Shown here one piece after another: positions 35,479 to 43,653 of a stretch of 64,000 nucleotides of DNA (positions are counted from its first letter, which is position 1; every line of letters begins with the position of its first letter). The notes under the pieces were generated by a model that did not search any database, was not told the origin of the DNA, and was given only the letters and a program-made list of their open reading frames with translations. Made by a program: the position numbers and the translations under genes. Where the stretch lies: the NCBI GenBank assembly GCA_007750655.1, contig CP036290.1, forward strand, positions 2,666,001 through 2,730,000. The letters run 5' to 3'. This DNA is from Rohdeia mirabilis (lineage in GTDB: Bacteria > Planctomycetota > UBA1135 > GCA-002686595).

Positions 35479-37203
35479 TCAGCGGCCGCCGCTCGCCCGC
35501 CGCTCGAGGTCCTCGAGATAGCTGGCGTAGCTGATCGGCGGCGGAGGCCCCAGTTCCCAGGGCAGCTCGTAGCTGGCGTTGGGCAGGGAGGCGTCCGGCT
35601 CTGCTCCGGCAGCCGCGCTGTCGGCGTAGCCCAACTCCTCGAGCACGCCACCGAGCATGTCGCTGGCCAGCGAGACGCGCTCGCCGACCGACGCCGTCTC
35701 CAACTGTCCGGCGAACGCTCGCGACTGCGCGTTCAGCTCCTCCATGCGCTCCCAGGCCGACTGGAACCGCGGATCGTCGGGGTCGCCGATGAGCTTCTTC
35801 TCGCCCGGATCCGCGGCGAGGTCGACGAACCAGGCCTCCTTCGTGATCAGCCGCTTCTCGGCGGTGCGGTAGACGAAGTGGCGCGTGAACTTGCTGTCCG
35901 GCAGGCGCCACGTCTCGAGGAAGTGGTGGTAGATGCCCGTCACGCCGCGCTCGTCACCCTTGCCCTCGACACCGATGTCGGGGAACGGCTTCAAGTACGA
36001 CAACTCGGGACGCGACTCGAGCGCCTCGCCGCGCAGGGCTCCGACGAGCGAACGTCCGGTCGCGTGGTCGCCTTCGAGATTCGCGTACTCGAGCAGGGTC
36101 GGCGCGACGTCCGAGAGCGAGGTCTGAGCGGCTTCCGTGCGCCCGCGCTCGGCCCCCGCGAGACTCTTGGGCGGCACCATCAACATCGGCACCCGCAGTT
36201 GTTCGTCGAACAGCGTGGCCCGGTGTCCGCGGTTGCCGTGCTCGAAGAACTCCTCGCCGTGGTCGCCGACGACGACCACGAAGGTCTCGTCCAGCCGTCC
36301 GACCTCGTCGAGATGGTCCAGCACGCGTTCGATGTAGCGATCCGTGAAGAACACCTCGCCGCGATAGAGCGCCTTGACGTGCTCGAGGTCGCGATCCGAG
36401 ATCCGGCGTCCGCCGCGGTCGGCGTCGTAGATCGCCTTGTTGTGATAGAAGTTCCGGCCGTCGATCGAACCCGTGTAGTCGGGGTCGAAGCGCTTCGCGA
36501 TGTCCGGCGGCGGGACGTAGTCGTAGTGCGGGTCGAAGAAGTGCAGGAAGAGGAACAGGTCCTCCTCCTCGGCGGCGTCGATCGCACCGATCGCCTTGTC
36601 GACCACGGTCGGTGACGAGACCGCCTGGTGCGACTGCTTGTCCGCGCGCACCCAGATCTGGTCCATCTCGATCGAGCGCTCGGCGAGGTCCTCGATCTTC
36701 GAAGCCGCGCGCAGCTCGCGTTCGAGCGCGTTGCCGCCGGGCATCCCGTTCTCGTAGACGTCGAAGCCGCGGTCGAAACCGTAGTCCTTGACCAGGTACC
36801 AGCCGGAGTAGAAGCCGGCGGTGAACCACCCGTCCTCGTCGAACAACTGGGCGAGCGTGGGGGTCCTCGGATCGATGCGCACGTCGTCGAAGTTCACTCC
36901 GTGGACCGACGGCGTCTGCCCGGTGAACATCTGCACGTGCGAGGGCAGGGTCCAGGACGTCCCCGTGACCGCCTCGTCGAAGATGACGCCGCGCTCCGCC
37001 ACCCGGCTGAGCACCGGCATGGTGCTCGGATCGTCGAAGCGGACCGTGTCGGCCCGCGCGGTGTCGATCGAGATGAACAGCACCGTGCGCGCGTCGATCC
37101 CGCTGTTGCCGCAACCTGAGAGCAGAGATCCGAGGGCGGCGCAGGCGAGGGCCGTCGAGCGCCGTCGGAGTGACTTGGAGCGGGCGGCGTCGGTACGGAT
37201 CAC
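35479..37203 (-). CDS. Sulfatase-family lipoprotein with Thr at the nucleophile site
   Basis: A 574-aa alkaline-phosphatase-superfamily hydrolase. GTG at 37203 starts a signal with lipobox LLSGC (Cys31). Metal ligands are seen in FISIDTARADT (Asp47) and VVVVGDHGEEFFEHG. The nucleophile region reads SWTLPSHVQMFTG: Thr85 sits where sulfatases carry Cys or Ser for formylglycine, and His89 replaces the Arg of the CxPSR motif. This TLPSH type suggests a phospho- or sulfo-ester hydrolase or transferase that does not need formylglycine. The substrate is unknown. It lies 14 nt downstream of the DUF1573-like lipoprotein gene and probably shares its transcript. Confidence 0.8.
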   Translation of the reverse strand: MIRTDAARSKSLRRRSTALACAALGSLLSGCGNSGIDARTVLFISIDTARADTVRFDDPSTMPVLSRVAERGVIFDEAVTGTSWTLPSHVQMFTGQTPSVHGVNFDDVRIDPRTPTLAQLFDEDGWFTAGFYSGWYLVKDYGFDRGFDVYENGMPGGNALERELRAASKIEDLAERSIEMDQIWVRADKQSHQAVSSPTVVDKAIGAIDAAEEEDLFLFLHFFDPHYDYVPPPDIAKRFDPDYTGSIDGRNFYHNKAIYDADRGGRRISDRDLEHVKALYRGEVFFTDRYIERVLDHLDEVGRLDETFVVVVGDHGEEFFEHGNRGHRATLFDEQLRVPMLMVPPKSLAGAERGRTEAAQTSLSDVAPTLLEYANLEGDHATGRSLVGALRGEALESRPELSYLKPFPDIGVEGKGDERGVTGIYHHFLETWRLPDSKFTRHFVYRTAEKRLITKEAWFVDLAADPGEKKLIGDPDDPRFQSAWERMEELNAQSRAFAGQLETASVGERVSLASDMLGGVLEELGYADSAAAGAEPDASLPNASYELPWELGPPPPISYASYLEDLERRASGGR

Positions 37204-37217
37204 GGGCGCAGGAGAGC

Positions 37218-38375
37218 TCAGGGGAGCCTCGAGTAGGGGATGTCGAGCGGGGGCCACAGGTCGTCCACGAAGTGCACCGTGACTGTACCCGATGCCTGAG
37301 CGGGGACGTCGGCGGCGAGCGTCAGGGCGAGCGTCCAGGCGTTCCCGTGCCCGGTGATCTGCGCTCCGTCGACCCACTGCACGTCGAGGCTCGTCGCCAG
37401 CGTGCCGTCCACGTCGACCGCCTCGATCGCGGCGCCGATCACGCGCGTGCGACTGGCGACGCGCACCTCGACGACCTTGGTGTCGCCGCGGAAGAACGCG
37501 TGCGGCGGCGACGCGAACACGGAGCCCTCGCGCCGGCCCTGGACGCGCTCGATCCGCGTGCCGGTGGGCTCGCCCGTCTCGGCGTCGAGCACCTGCAGCT
37601 CGACGTCGCCGAAGAAGCGCCCCTGCGGGCCCGGGGGCACAGTGACCTGCAGCGTCCAGGTGCGCGGCATGCCCGGATCCACCTCCTGTTCCCAGACGTT
37701 GACCACCCAGTCGTCCGGGTGGGAGAGCACCTGGGTGGACAGGAGACTCGCGCGGTCGCCCGCCTGCGAGATCGACAGCTGACGACTCTGGGGCAGGGTG
37801 GCGTCGACGAGCTTGAAGTCGATGCCGGAGAAGTCCTGGTACGCGGCCTGGAACGCCGTGACCGCGATCAGGCTGGCCTCGAGGCGCATGAACTCGCCCA
37901 GCGGGTCATCGGTCTTGATGTCCGCCTGGACCAGACGCGGCTGGTTGGGCACGGGAACGCGGGCGGGGTCGACCAGGAAGGTCACCTCGAGCGCCCCCCC
38001 GGGAGGAACGGCGGTGCGTCGCGTCCCCTCGACGATGCGACCGGGCAGGGGCGCGCCGTCGGCATCCTTCGCGTCCACCTGGAGAGCCAAGCAGCCGCAG
38101 GACGGCAGAGCCCGCTCGATCGTCACGGTCCGGTTCGAGCGGTTGTCGAAGACGAACGTGTGCTCGGCGATGGCCCCCGAGTCGATGGCGCCGAACCAGT
38201 GGTAGTTCGGGCGCACGACCGGGTCGGCGCGGGTCTGGGCCACCGGAGCGGGCGTGGAGCCGGGGCGCAGCACCAGCGCCGGCCCGGGATCACCCTGGCA
38301 GCCCAGGAGGAGGCACAGGGAGGCCAGCAGGGCCAGGTAGCGGCGCAGATCGTTGGCGAGAGGGCTCGAGGTCAC
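37218..38375 (-). CDS. DUF1573-like lipoprotein
   Basis: A 385-aa exported protein. GTG at 38375 gives a signal peptide (RRYLALLASLCLLLGC) with a lipobox Cys. Residues about 55-150 resemble the DUF1573 beta-sandwich common in Planctomycetota and Bacteroidota (HWFGAIDSGAIAEHTFVFDN, then TIERALPSCGCL and PGGALEVTF). The rest looks like two or three more Ig-like or beta-rich domains (TWTLQVTVPPGPQGRFFGDV, then AQASGTVTVHFVDD). No enzyme motif is seen. It is the first gene of a probable two-gene unit with the sulfatase-like lipoprotein. TACAGT at 38513-38518 on the minus strand could be its -10. Confidence 0.75.
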   Translation of the reverse strand: MTSSPLANDLRRYLALLASLCLLLGCQGDPGPALVLRPGSTPAPVAQTRADPVVRPNYHWFGAIDSGAIAEHTFVFDNRSNRTVTIERALPSCGCLALQVDAKDADGAPLPGRIVEGTRRTAVPPGGALEVTFLVDPARVPVPNQPRLVQADIKTDDPLGEFMRLEASLIAVTAFQAAYQDFSGIDFKLVDATLPQSRQLSISQAGDRASLLSTQVLSHPDDWVVNVWEQEVDPGMPRTWTLQVTVPPGPQGRFFGDVELQVLDAETGEPTGTRIERVQGRREGSVFASPPHAFFRGDTKVVEVRVASRTRVIGAAIEAVDVDGTLATSLDVQWVDGAQITGHGNAWTLALTLAADVPAQASGTVTVHFVDDLWPPLDIPYSRLP

Positions 38376-38848
38376 GGTGGGCGTCGGACGAAGGGAGAGG
38401 GGAGCGGGACGGTGCTGGCAATTCGAAGAGGAGCCGGGGCACCTGACCGCCAGCACCTGCGTCCACACCGGTGCGGGACGAAGAGGACCGAGAGCGACTC
38501 GCCCCGAGGCGCACTGTAGTCCTCGAGCCCGTCCGGGTCGCGCTCCCGCCCTCTTCGCCGCGGTCCACGGCGTCCGTTTCGCGCTAGTCTGTGGGGACGC
38601 GCACGAAATGCCGACGTCGCAGCGAGAAGCCCCAGAAGCGATCCGTCGCCGCCTCTCACGCGCCCTCGGAGACCGCCCACCTGACTTCGGGCACCCACGC
38701 CCGCGGCTCGACCGCCGCACCAACGGCAGCGCCCTCGCGGCGTACCTCCGCGGCGGCGCCCCGCTCTCGACGACCAACTCCAACTCGCACCCTCCCGCGC
38801 GCCCCCTCGCCACTGCGCGCTCGCCGCCGACACGGCGCCACCTCCCCG
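38376..38848. other. 473-nt divergent intergenic region
   Basis: No supported gene. The frame of the downstream plus-strand gene stays open back to 38591, but the added part is Arg/Ser/Thr/Pro-rich and not protein-like. Promoter-like elements are TAGTCT at 38585-38590 (plus, in GCTAGTCTG) and TACAGT at 38513-38518 (minus). Confidence 0.4.
38585..38590 (+). promoter_or_regulatory. Candidate -10 element in the 38376-38848 spacer
   Basis: TAGTCT in the context GCTAGTCTGT matches the recurrent GCTANNCTG element. If it serves the gene at 38849, the leader is about 250 nt long. Alternatively the gene begins further upstream than I have called it. Confidence 0.35.
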
Positions 38849-39598
38849 ATGAACAAGAACTCCACTCCGCTCGTGATCGTCCTCGTCGTCCTCGCCCTCG
38901 CGTTGGGCGGCGTCCTGGCCTGGGTCACGGCGCCCAACGGCGAAACGGCGGACGTCGACGCAGGTGACTCGAAGACCGAGGTCGCAGCGCGCGTCGACCA
39001 GAGGATCACGCCGCCCGGCGACCTCGAGATCCCGCTCAGCGAGCGCGGCGTCGAGACCACCCTGGAGCGGCGCTGGGGACCCGAACTGGCGGGCGAGATC
39101 GAGAACCTGCCGGCCGCCGACGTGAACGGCCGCCCGCTCTACCACTCGAAGACCGTGGTCGTCAGCATGGATCAGGACGGCAACCCGCGCTACGTGCGGC
39201 CGTCGTGGAGCCCCAACGACCCGTCGAAGCTCGAGATCGCCAAGAAGGAGGTCGATCGATCGGAGTTCGGCCAGATCCCGGGACCGACCGTCGACTTGAA
39301 GTCGCCCCAGGCCCAGAAGTTCATGGCTGAACAGAAGCAGCGCAGCGCCCAGGCCAAGCAACTGCAGAAGTGGGCGAACGAGCAGATCAAGGCCGGCAAG
39401 GACCTCGACGAAGCTGGACTCCCCAAGCTCCCGAAGAACCTCGACGGCTTCCTCTCGAAGCTCGAGCAGGCCGAGAAGAAGAACAAGAAGGGCGGCGGCA
39501 AGAAGCAGAAGGATGGCGCCGACGACGCGCCGAAGAACCTGCCCAAGACGGCCCCCGCGAGTGGCGCCCAGGGCGGCGGCAAGAAGAAGCAGGACTGA
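38849..39598 (+). CDS. Hypothetical membrane-anchored protein with Lys-rich tail
   Basis: A 249-aa protein I cannot place in a family. The N-terminus MNKNSTPLVIVLVVLALAL forms a transmembrane anchor or uncleaved signal (residues 7-28). The outside part is polar and charged, with VNGRPLYHSKTVVVSMDQDG as the only beta-like patch, then helices (QKFMAEQKQRSAQAKQLQKW). The last 50 residues are very rich in Lys and Gly (EKKNKKGGGKKQKDG and GGGKKKQD), which may bind nucleic acid or anionic polymer. Starting at 38849 puts the membrane segment at the N-terminus; upstream in-frame residues are unconvincing. A 12-bp hairpin follows the gene. Confidence 0.6.
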   Translation: MNKNSTPLVIVLVVLALALGGVLAWVTAPNGETADVDAGDSKTEVAARVDQRITPPGDLEIPLSERGVETTLERRWGPELAGEIENLPAADVNGRPLYHSKTVVVSMDQDGNPRYVRPSWSPNDPSKLEIAKKEVDRSEFGQIPGPTVDLKSPQAQKFMAEQKQRSAQAKQLQKWANEQIKAGKDLDEAGLPKLPKNLDGFLSKLEQAEKKNKKGGGKKQKDGADDAPKNLPKTAPASGAQGGGKKKQD

Positions 39599-39657
39599 GC
39601 GGCGCGCTCCCGACACGGCGCAGCTCGACCGAGCGCGCGCACCTGTCCCGACCCTCG

Positions 39658-39690
39658 GCGGCCGGCCCCGATCACCGCGGGGCCGGCCGC
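39658..39690 (+). terminator. Terminator-like hairpin before glyA
   Basis: A perfect 12-bp GC stem (39658-39669 with 39679-39690) surrounds a 9-nt loop. It lies 59 nt after the preceding stop codon and is followed by TGGCATTTCG, with only a short T-run. It probably separates that gene from the glyA promoter. Confidence 0.5.
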
Positions 39691-39711
39691 TGGCATTTCG
39701 GGGCGGCTCGC

Positions 39712-39717
39712 TATTCT
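39712..39717 (+). promoter_or_regulatory. Candidate -10 element of glyA
   Basis: TATTCT in GCTATTCTGT matches the recurrent GCTANNCTG element and ends 12 nt before the glyA ATG at 39730. The expected transcript leader would be about 5 nt long. No Shine-Dalgarno is present. Confidence 0.45.
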
Positions 39718-39729
39718 GTTCGCCGCGCC

Positions 39730-41004
39730 ATGCAACACCAACGCACCGACACCGAAGTCTGGGCCTCGATCGACCACGAAGCCCGCCGCCAGGAGGCCCA
39801 GCTCGAGCTGATCGCCTCCGAGAACCACGCGTCCGCCGAAGTCATCGCCGCCATGGGGACGGTGTTGACGAACAAGTACGCGGAGGGCTATCCGGGCCGG
39901 CGCTACTACGGCGGTTGCGAATACGTCGACGAGGTCGAGGTCCTGGCGCGCGACCGTGCCAAGGCGCTGTTCGGGTCGAAGTTCGCCAACGTCCAGCCCC
40001 ACAGCGGCACGCAGGCGACGCTCGGTGCGTTGATGGCACTCGCGGATCCCGGCGACACCGTCCTGGCGATGTCGCTCGATCACGGCGGACACCTGAGCCA
40101 CGGACACCCGAAGAACGCGAGCGGCATCTTCTACCGCTTCGAGCACTACGGTGTCGAACGCGGCGACGAGCGCATCTCGATGGACGCCGTCAGGGCGAAG
40201 GCGCTCGAGTGCCGACCGAAGGTCATCGTCGCCGGTGGTTCGGCCTATCCGCGCACCATCGACTTCGCGGCGTTCGCCGAGATCGCGCGCGAAGTGGGGG
40301 CGAAGCTCCTGGTCGACATGGCGCACATCAGCGGTCTGGTCGCCGCCGACCTGCACCCGAATCCGGTGCCGCACGCCGACGCGGTCTCGTCCAGCACCCA
40401 CAAGACCCTGCGCGGCCCGCGCGCCGGTTTCGTGCTGACCAACGACCGCGAGGTGAACAAGCGCATCAACAGCGCGATCTTCCCCGGCTCCCAGGGTGGA
40501 CCGCTGATGCACGTGATCGCGGCCAAGGCGATCGGTTTCCGCGAGGCAGCCAGCGCCGAGTTCAAGGCCTACGTCCGAGCCGTGCTCGACAACGCGCGCA
40601 TCCTGGCCGAGACCCTCGGCGAACGCGGACTGCGCATCGTGTCGGGTGGCACCGACAACCACCTGATGCTGGTGGACGTGTCGTCGGTCGGACTCACAGG
40701 CGACGTGGCCGAGAACGCGCTCCACGCCGTCGACCTGACGTGCAACAAGAACCTCATCCCGTTCGACGAGCAGCCGCCGGTGAAGGCCAGCGGCGTGCGT
40801 CTCGGCACGCCCGCGATCACCAGCCGCGGCATCGACGCCGACGACACGCGCCGCCTCGGCCACTGGATCGCGGACGTGCTCGCGGCGCCGGACGACGCGT
40901 CGGTGAGGGCGCGGGTGAAGGGTGAGGTCGCCGAGCTGGCCGCCGCCCGCCCGATCTACCCGAACGAGCCCGCCGCGCGCGCGATCGCCGCTGCACGCGC
41001 CTGA
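39730..41004 (+). CDS. glyA: Serine hydroxymethyltransferase
   Basis: A 424-aa PLP enzyme that interconverts serine and glycine while loading one-carbon units on tetrahydrofolate. The family's signatures are clear: LIASENHASAEVIAAMG, NKYAEGYPGRRYYGG, NVQPHSGTQATLGALM, and LVDMAHISGLVAA with the PLP-pairing Asp. The PLP-binding lysine is Lys225 in SSSTHKTLRGPRAG. GGTDNHLMLVDVSSVGLTG and RLGTPAITSRGI complete the C-terminal domain. Length is standard. The ATG follows a promoter-like TATTCT by only 12 nt. The CobW-type GTPase gene begins 52 nt after its stop. Confidence 0.96.
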   Translation: MQHQRTDTEVWASIDHEARRQEAQLELIASENHASAEVIAAMGTVLTNKYAEGYPGRRYYGGCEYVDEVEVLARDRAKALFGSKFANVQPHSGTQATLGALMALADPGDTVLAMSLDHGGHLSHGHPKNASGIFYRFEHYGVERGDERISMDAVRAKALECRPKVIVAGGSAYPRTIDFAAFAEIAREVGAKLLVDMAHISGLVAADLHPNPVPHADAVSSSTHKTLRGPRAGFVLTNDREVNKRINSAIFPGSQGGPLMHVIAAKAIGFREAASAEFKAYVRAVLDNARILAETLGERGLRIVSGGTDNHLMLVDVSSVGLTGDVAENALHAVDLTCNKNLIPFDEQPPVKASGVRLGTPAITSRGIDADDTRRLGHWIADVLAAPDDASVRARVKGEVAELAAARPIYPNEPAARAIAAARA

Positions 41005-41056
41005 CGCGCCGGGCGGGAGGCAGCTTCGCTCGCCCTCGCCACGCTCGATCGAGACC

Positions 41057-42061
41057 GTGAACGCCGCCGCCAGCACGCCCCCCGACGCGCCGGACGAGCG
41101 CGTTCCCGTCACGCTGCTGTCGGGCTTCCTGGGCAGCGGCAAGACGACGCTGCTCAATCGCCTCCTGCGCAGTCCGGTCGGCGCCGGCATCGCGGTGGTC
41201 GTCAACGAGTTCGGCGAGCTGCCGATCGACGGGCGCCTGGTGGAGTCGTCCCAGGACGAGGTGCTCGAGCTCGCGAACGGCTGCATCTGCTGTTCGGTGC
41301 GCGGCGACCTCGTGCGCACCGCCCACGAGCTGTTCGAGCGACGTTCGCGGCGCCTGGTCGGGCGCCTGCGCTTCGACCGCCTCGTGATCGAAGCCTCCGG
41401 CCTGGCCTCACCGGGCCCCGTCCACCAGACCTTTCGGCTCGACGACCAGCTCGCGCGCCAGACTCGACCGGCGGGCACCGTGACCCTGTGTCACGCCGGC
41501 CTGATCGAGTCCCAGATGGCCGAGTTCACCGAAGCGGCCGAACAGGTGGGGTACGCCGACGTCTGCGTGCTGAACCACACCGACGGGCTTTCGAGCTCGG
41601 CGCTCGACGCGGCCGAAGCCAGCGTGCGGCGCGTCAACGCACTGGCGCCCATCCACCGCGCCGTGCGCGCCGACGTCGACGTGCTCGCGCTGCTCGACGA
41701 GGCCGAACCGACCGAGGAGCGCTGGCAGTTGTTCGATGCGAGCGGCACCGCGACGAGCCACACCGACTCGGTGGTCTCCTACTCGCTCGTGCACGACGGA
41801 GCGCTCGACATCCACCGCCTGAAGATCTGGCTGCAGTTCGTGGCCGCGCGCCGGGACTGGCGGATCATGCGCATGAAGGGCATCGTGCGCACGGCGACGC
41901 GCACGGAACCGACGGTCGTGCAGGCGGTGCACCAGTACCTCGAGATCGGGCCCGGTGCCGGCGCAGCACCGGAGCGCTCGATCCTGGTCGTGATCGGCCG
42001 CGACATCGACGAGGACGTGCTACGCGACGGATGGTCGCGGCTCCTCGCCGGCTCGAGCTGA
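41057..42061 (+). CDS. CobW/COG0523-family G3E GTPase
   Basis: A 334-aa P-loop GTPase of the family that includes CobW, YjiA and the metal chaperones. Walker A is GFLGSGKTT (23-31). The metal-binding GCICC motif (75-79) is intact, followed by GDLVRTAHELF, then RLVIEASGLASPGPV (switch/Walker B region) and VLNHTDG, which stands at the NKxD guanine-specificity site. The CobW C-terminal domain (DIHRLKIWLQFVAARRDW, then RMKGIV) is present. It should insert or deliver a metal such as zinc, cobalt or iron to a client protein. GTG at 41057 is the likely start. Its client cannot be inferred from the neighbours. Confidence 0.85.
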   Translation: MNAAASTPPDAPDERVPVTLLSGFLGSGKTTLLNRLLRSPVGAGIAVVVNEFGELPIDGRLVESSQDEVLELANGCICCSVRGDLVRTAHELFERRSRRLVGRLRFDRLVIEASGLASPGPVHQTFRLDDQLARQTRPAGTVTLCHAGLIESQMAEFTEAAEQVGYADVCVLNHTDGLSSSALDAAEASVRRVNALAPIHRAVRADVDVLALLDEAEPTEERWQLFDASGTATSHTDSVVSYSLVHDGALDIHRLKIWLQFVAARRDWRIMRMKGIVRTATRTEPTVVQAVHQYLEIGPGAGAAPERSILVVIGRDIDEDVLRDGWSRLLAGSS

Positions 42062-42089
42062 GCTGTGCCCGCGGACGCGCCGCAGCGCC

Positions 42090-42428
42090 CTACTCGTCGC
42101 CGTCGCGCTCGTAGCCGATCTCGCGCAGGACCTCGAACACCTCGCTCCAGTTGGGGAAGAGGCGCTGGTGCGAGCGTTTGTACTCGTCGACCGCGTCGCT
42201 GATGTACGCGATCTCGTCCGCGTCCGCCTTGCCGAGCGGGCAGACGTACCCGAGTTCGTGGACGACGTCGATCACGCGCTCCAGAGTCAGGTGCGCGACC
42301 ATGTTCCGACGCTTGAACTCGTCGATCGCGTTGATGAACTCGATCAGGTCGCCCGACATCTCGTCGGGCTTGCTGACACGGGGTTTGAGCGTCTTCTTGG
42401 GGGTCTTGGACGAATCGGGCGGGGTCAT
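42090..42428 (-). CDS. Small hypothetical protein with internal duplication
   Basis: A 112-aa soluble protein with a Lys/Pro-rich N-terminus (KTPKKTLKPRVSKPDE). Two similar helical units follow. Unit 1 (about 27-61) contains IEFINAIDEFKRRN and VIDVVHELGY. Unit 2 (about 71-106) contains IAYISDAVDEYKRSH and VFEVLREIGY. The shared pattern is I-x-x-I-x-x-A-[IV]-D-E-[FY]-K-R, then V-[IF]-[DE]-V-[VL]-x-E-[LI]-G-Y. I know no function for it. It lies downstream of mtnA and purC on the same strand with a 116-nt gap, so it may be part of that transcript or separate. Confidence 0.7.
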   Translation of the reverse strand: MTPPDSSKTPKKTLKPRVSKPDEMSGDLIEFINAIDEFKRRNMVAHLTLERVIDVVHELGYVCPLGKADADEIAYISDAVDEYKRSHQRLFPNWSEVFEVLREIGYERDGDE

Positions 42429-42544
42429 GACTGGCTCGCGGGGTGGTCTCCTCGTCGAAGGAGGTCGGCCCCGCGCGACGACGATCTGAAGGCCACTTGC
42501 CCGAGTCCGATCGAGCATCCCCACGAGCCGCCGTCCGTGCCCCT

Positions 42545-43621
42545 TCAGGCGATCCGGCCGCCCTCGCGCAGGAGTCCTTCGACCCGCTCCAGGTTCGGGC
42601 GCTCGAGGACGCCGCGTTCGGTCACGAGCGCCGTGACGAGCTCGGCCGGAGTCACGTCGAACGCGGGGTTGTAGACCGCGACGCCGCTGGGAGCGACGGC
42701 GCCCAGAGCGCCCGCCCGGACCTCGTCCGGATCGCGTTCCTCGATCGGGATGTCGGCCCCGGTCCGGCTCTCGGGGTCGAACGTGCTGAGCGGAGCGACC
42801 ACGTAGAACGGGATGCCGTGGGCCCTGGCGGCCAACGCCACCGCGTAGGTGCCGATCTTGTTGCAGACGTCGCCGTTGCGCGCGACGCGGTCGGAACCGA
42901 CGAAGATCGCGTCGACGCGTCCGGATCCGATCACGCTGGCCGACATCCCGTCGGTGATGAGCGTGACGGGGATGCCGGCGCGCGTCAGCTCCCAGGACGT
43001 GATGCGCGCGCCCTGCAGGAGCGGACGCGTCTCGTCGGCGTAGACCATCAACGGAACGCCCTGATCGTGCGCCGTGTACATCGGCGCGAGGGCCGTGCCG
43101 ATGCCGGCCGTCGCCAGCGCGCCGGCGTTGCAGTGCGTCAAGAGTCGTGCGCCCTCGCGCGGCAGGAGGCCGGCTCCGTGGCGGCCCATCGCGAGACACT
43201 GCTCGACGTCCTCCGCCTCGATCGCGCGCGCCTCGGCGAGAGCGGTCTCGACCAACAGGCGCCCGCTCGCGTCGGCCGGCAACGCGTCGAGTCGAGCGAG
43301 GACCCGGCGCACGGCCCACTCGAGGTTGACCGCGGTGGGGCGGGCGGCGATCAACGCCGGAGCCACCGTGCCCAACCGCGCACGCACGGCCGCGGTGCTG
43401 TCGTCCACGAGGTCCTGCACTCCGACGACGAGACCGTAGGCCGCCGAACAGCCGATGGCGGGCGCGCCGCGCACGGCGAGGCGCTGGATGGCGTCGACGA
43501 CGTCGTCGAGGCGGACGAGGTCGATGTAGACCTCCTGGGCGGGAAGCAGCGTCTGGTCGAGCAGGCGCAGCGCTCCGGGCAGTTCGCCCTGCCAGGAGAG
43601 GGTCGAGAAGGGCAGTTGCAT
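42545..43621 (-). CDS. mtnA: S-methyl-5-thioribose-1-phosphate isomerase
   Basis: A 358-aa enzyme of the methionine salvage pathway that converts methylthioribose-1-phosphate to methylthioribulose-1-phosphate. Conserved blocks are visible: LAVRGAPAIGCSAAYGL, TAVNLEWAVRR, LLTHCNAGALATAGIGTAL with the catalytic Cys, VYADETRPLLQGARITSWEL and SDRVARNGDVCNKIGTY with the catalytic Asp-type residue, then PSGVAVYNPAFDVTP. Length is typical. The start at 43621 (MQLPFSTLSW) removes a poor upstream extension. It lies 32 nt downstream of purC on the minus strand, linking purine synthesis with salvage of the methionine side product. No other mtn gene is in the window. Confidence 0.93.
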   Translation of the reverse strand: MQLPFSTLSWQGELPGALRLLDQTLLPAQEVYIDLVRLDDVVDAIQRLAVRGAPAIGCSAAYGLVVGVQDLVDDSTAAVRARLGTVAPALIAARPTAVNLEWAVRRVLARLDALPADASGRLLVETALAEARAIEAEDVEQCLAMGRHGAGLLPREGARLLTHCNAGALATAGIGTALAPMYTAHDQGVPLMVYADETRPLLQGARITSWELTRAGIPVTLITDGMSASVIGSGRVDAIFVGSDRVARNGDVCNKIGTYAVALAARAHGIPFYVVAPLSTFDPESRTGADIPIEERDPDEVRAGALGAVAPSGVAVYNPAFDVTPAELVTALVTERGVLERPNLERVEGLLREGGRIA

Positions 43622-43653
43622 GACTTCGTTCGGTCGATGGGGGGGGGCGGACG

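Noticed and set aside
38591..38848. N-terminal extension of the hypothetical membrane protein back to GTG 38591.
   Set aside because: The 86 extra residues are Arg/Ser/Thr/Pro-rich like translated spacer, and the proposed start at 38849 puts a clean transmembrane anchor at the N-terminus.
43639..43647. Run of nine G residues between purC and mtnA as a phase-variation tract.
   Set aside because: It is outside coding sequence and not placed between a -35 and a -10; a single run in a GC-rich genome is weak evidence.
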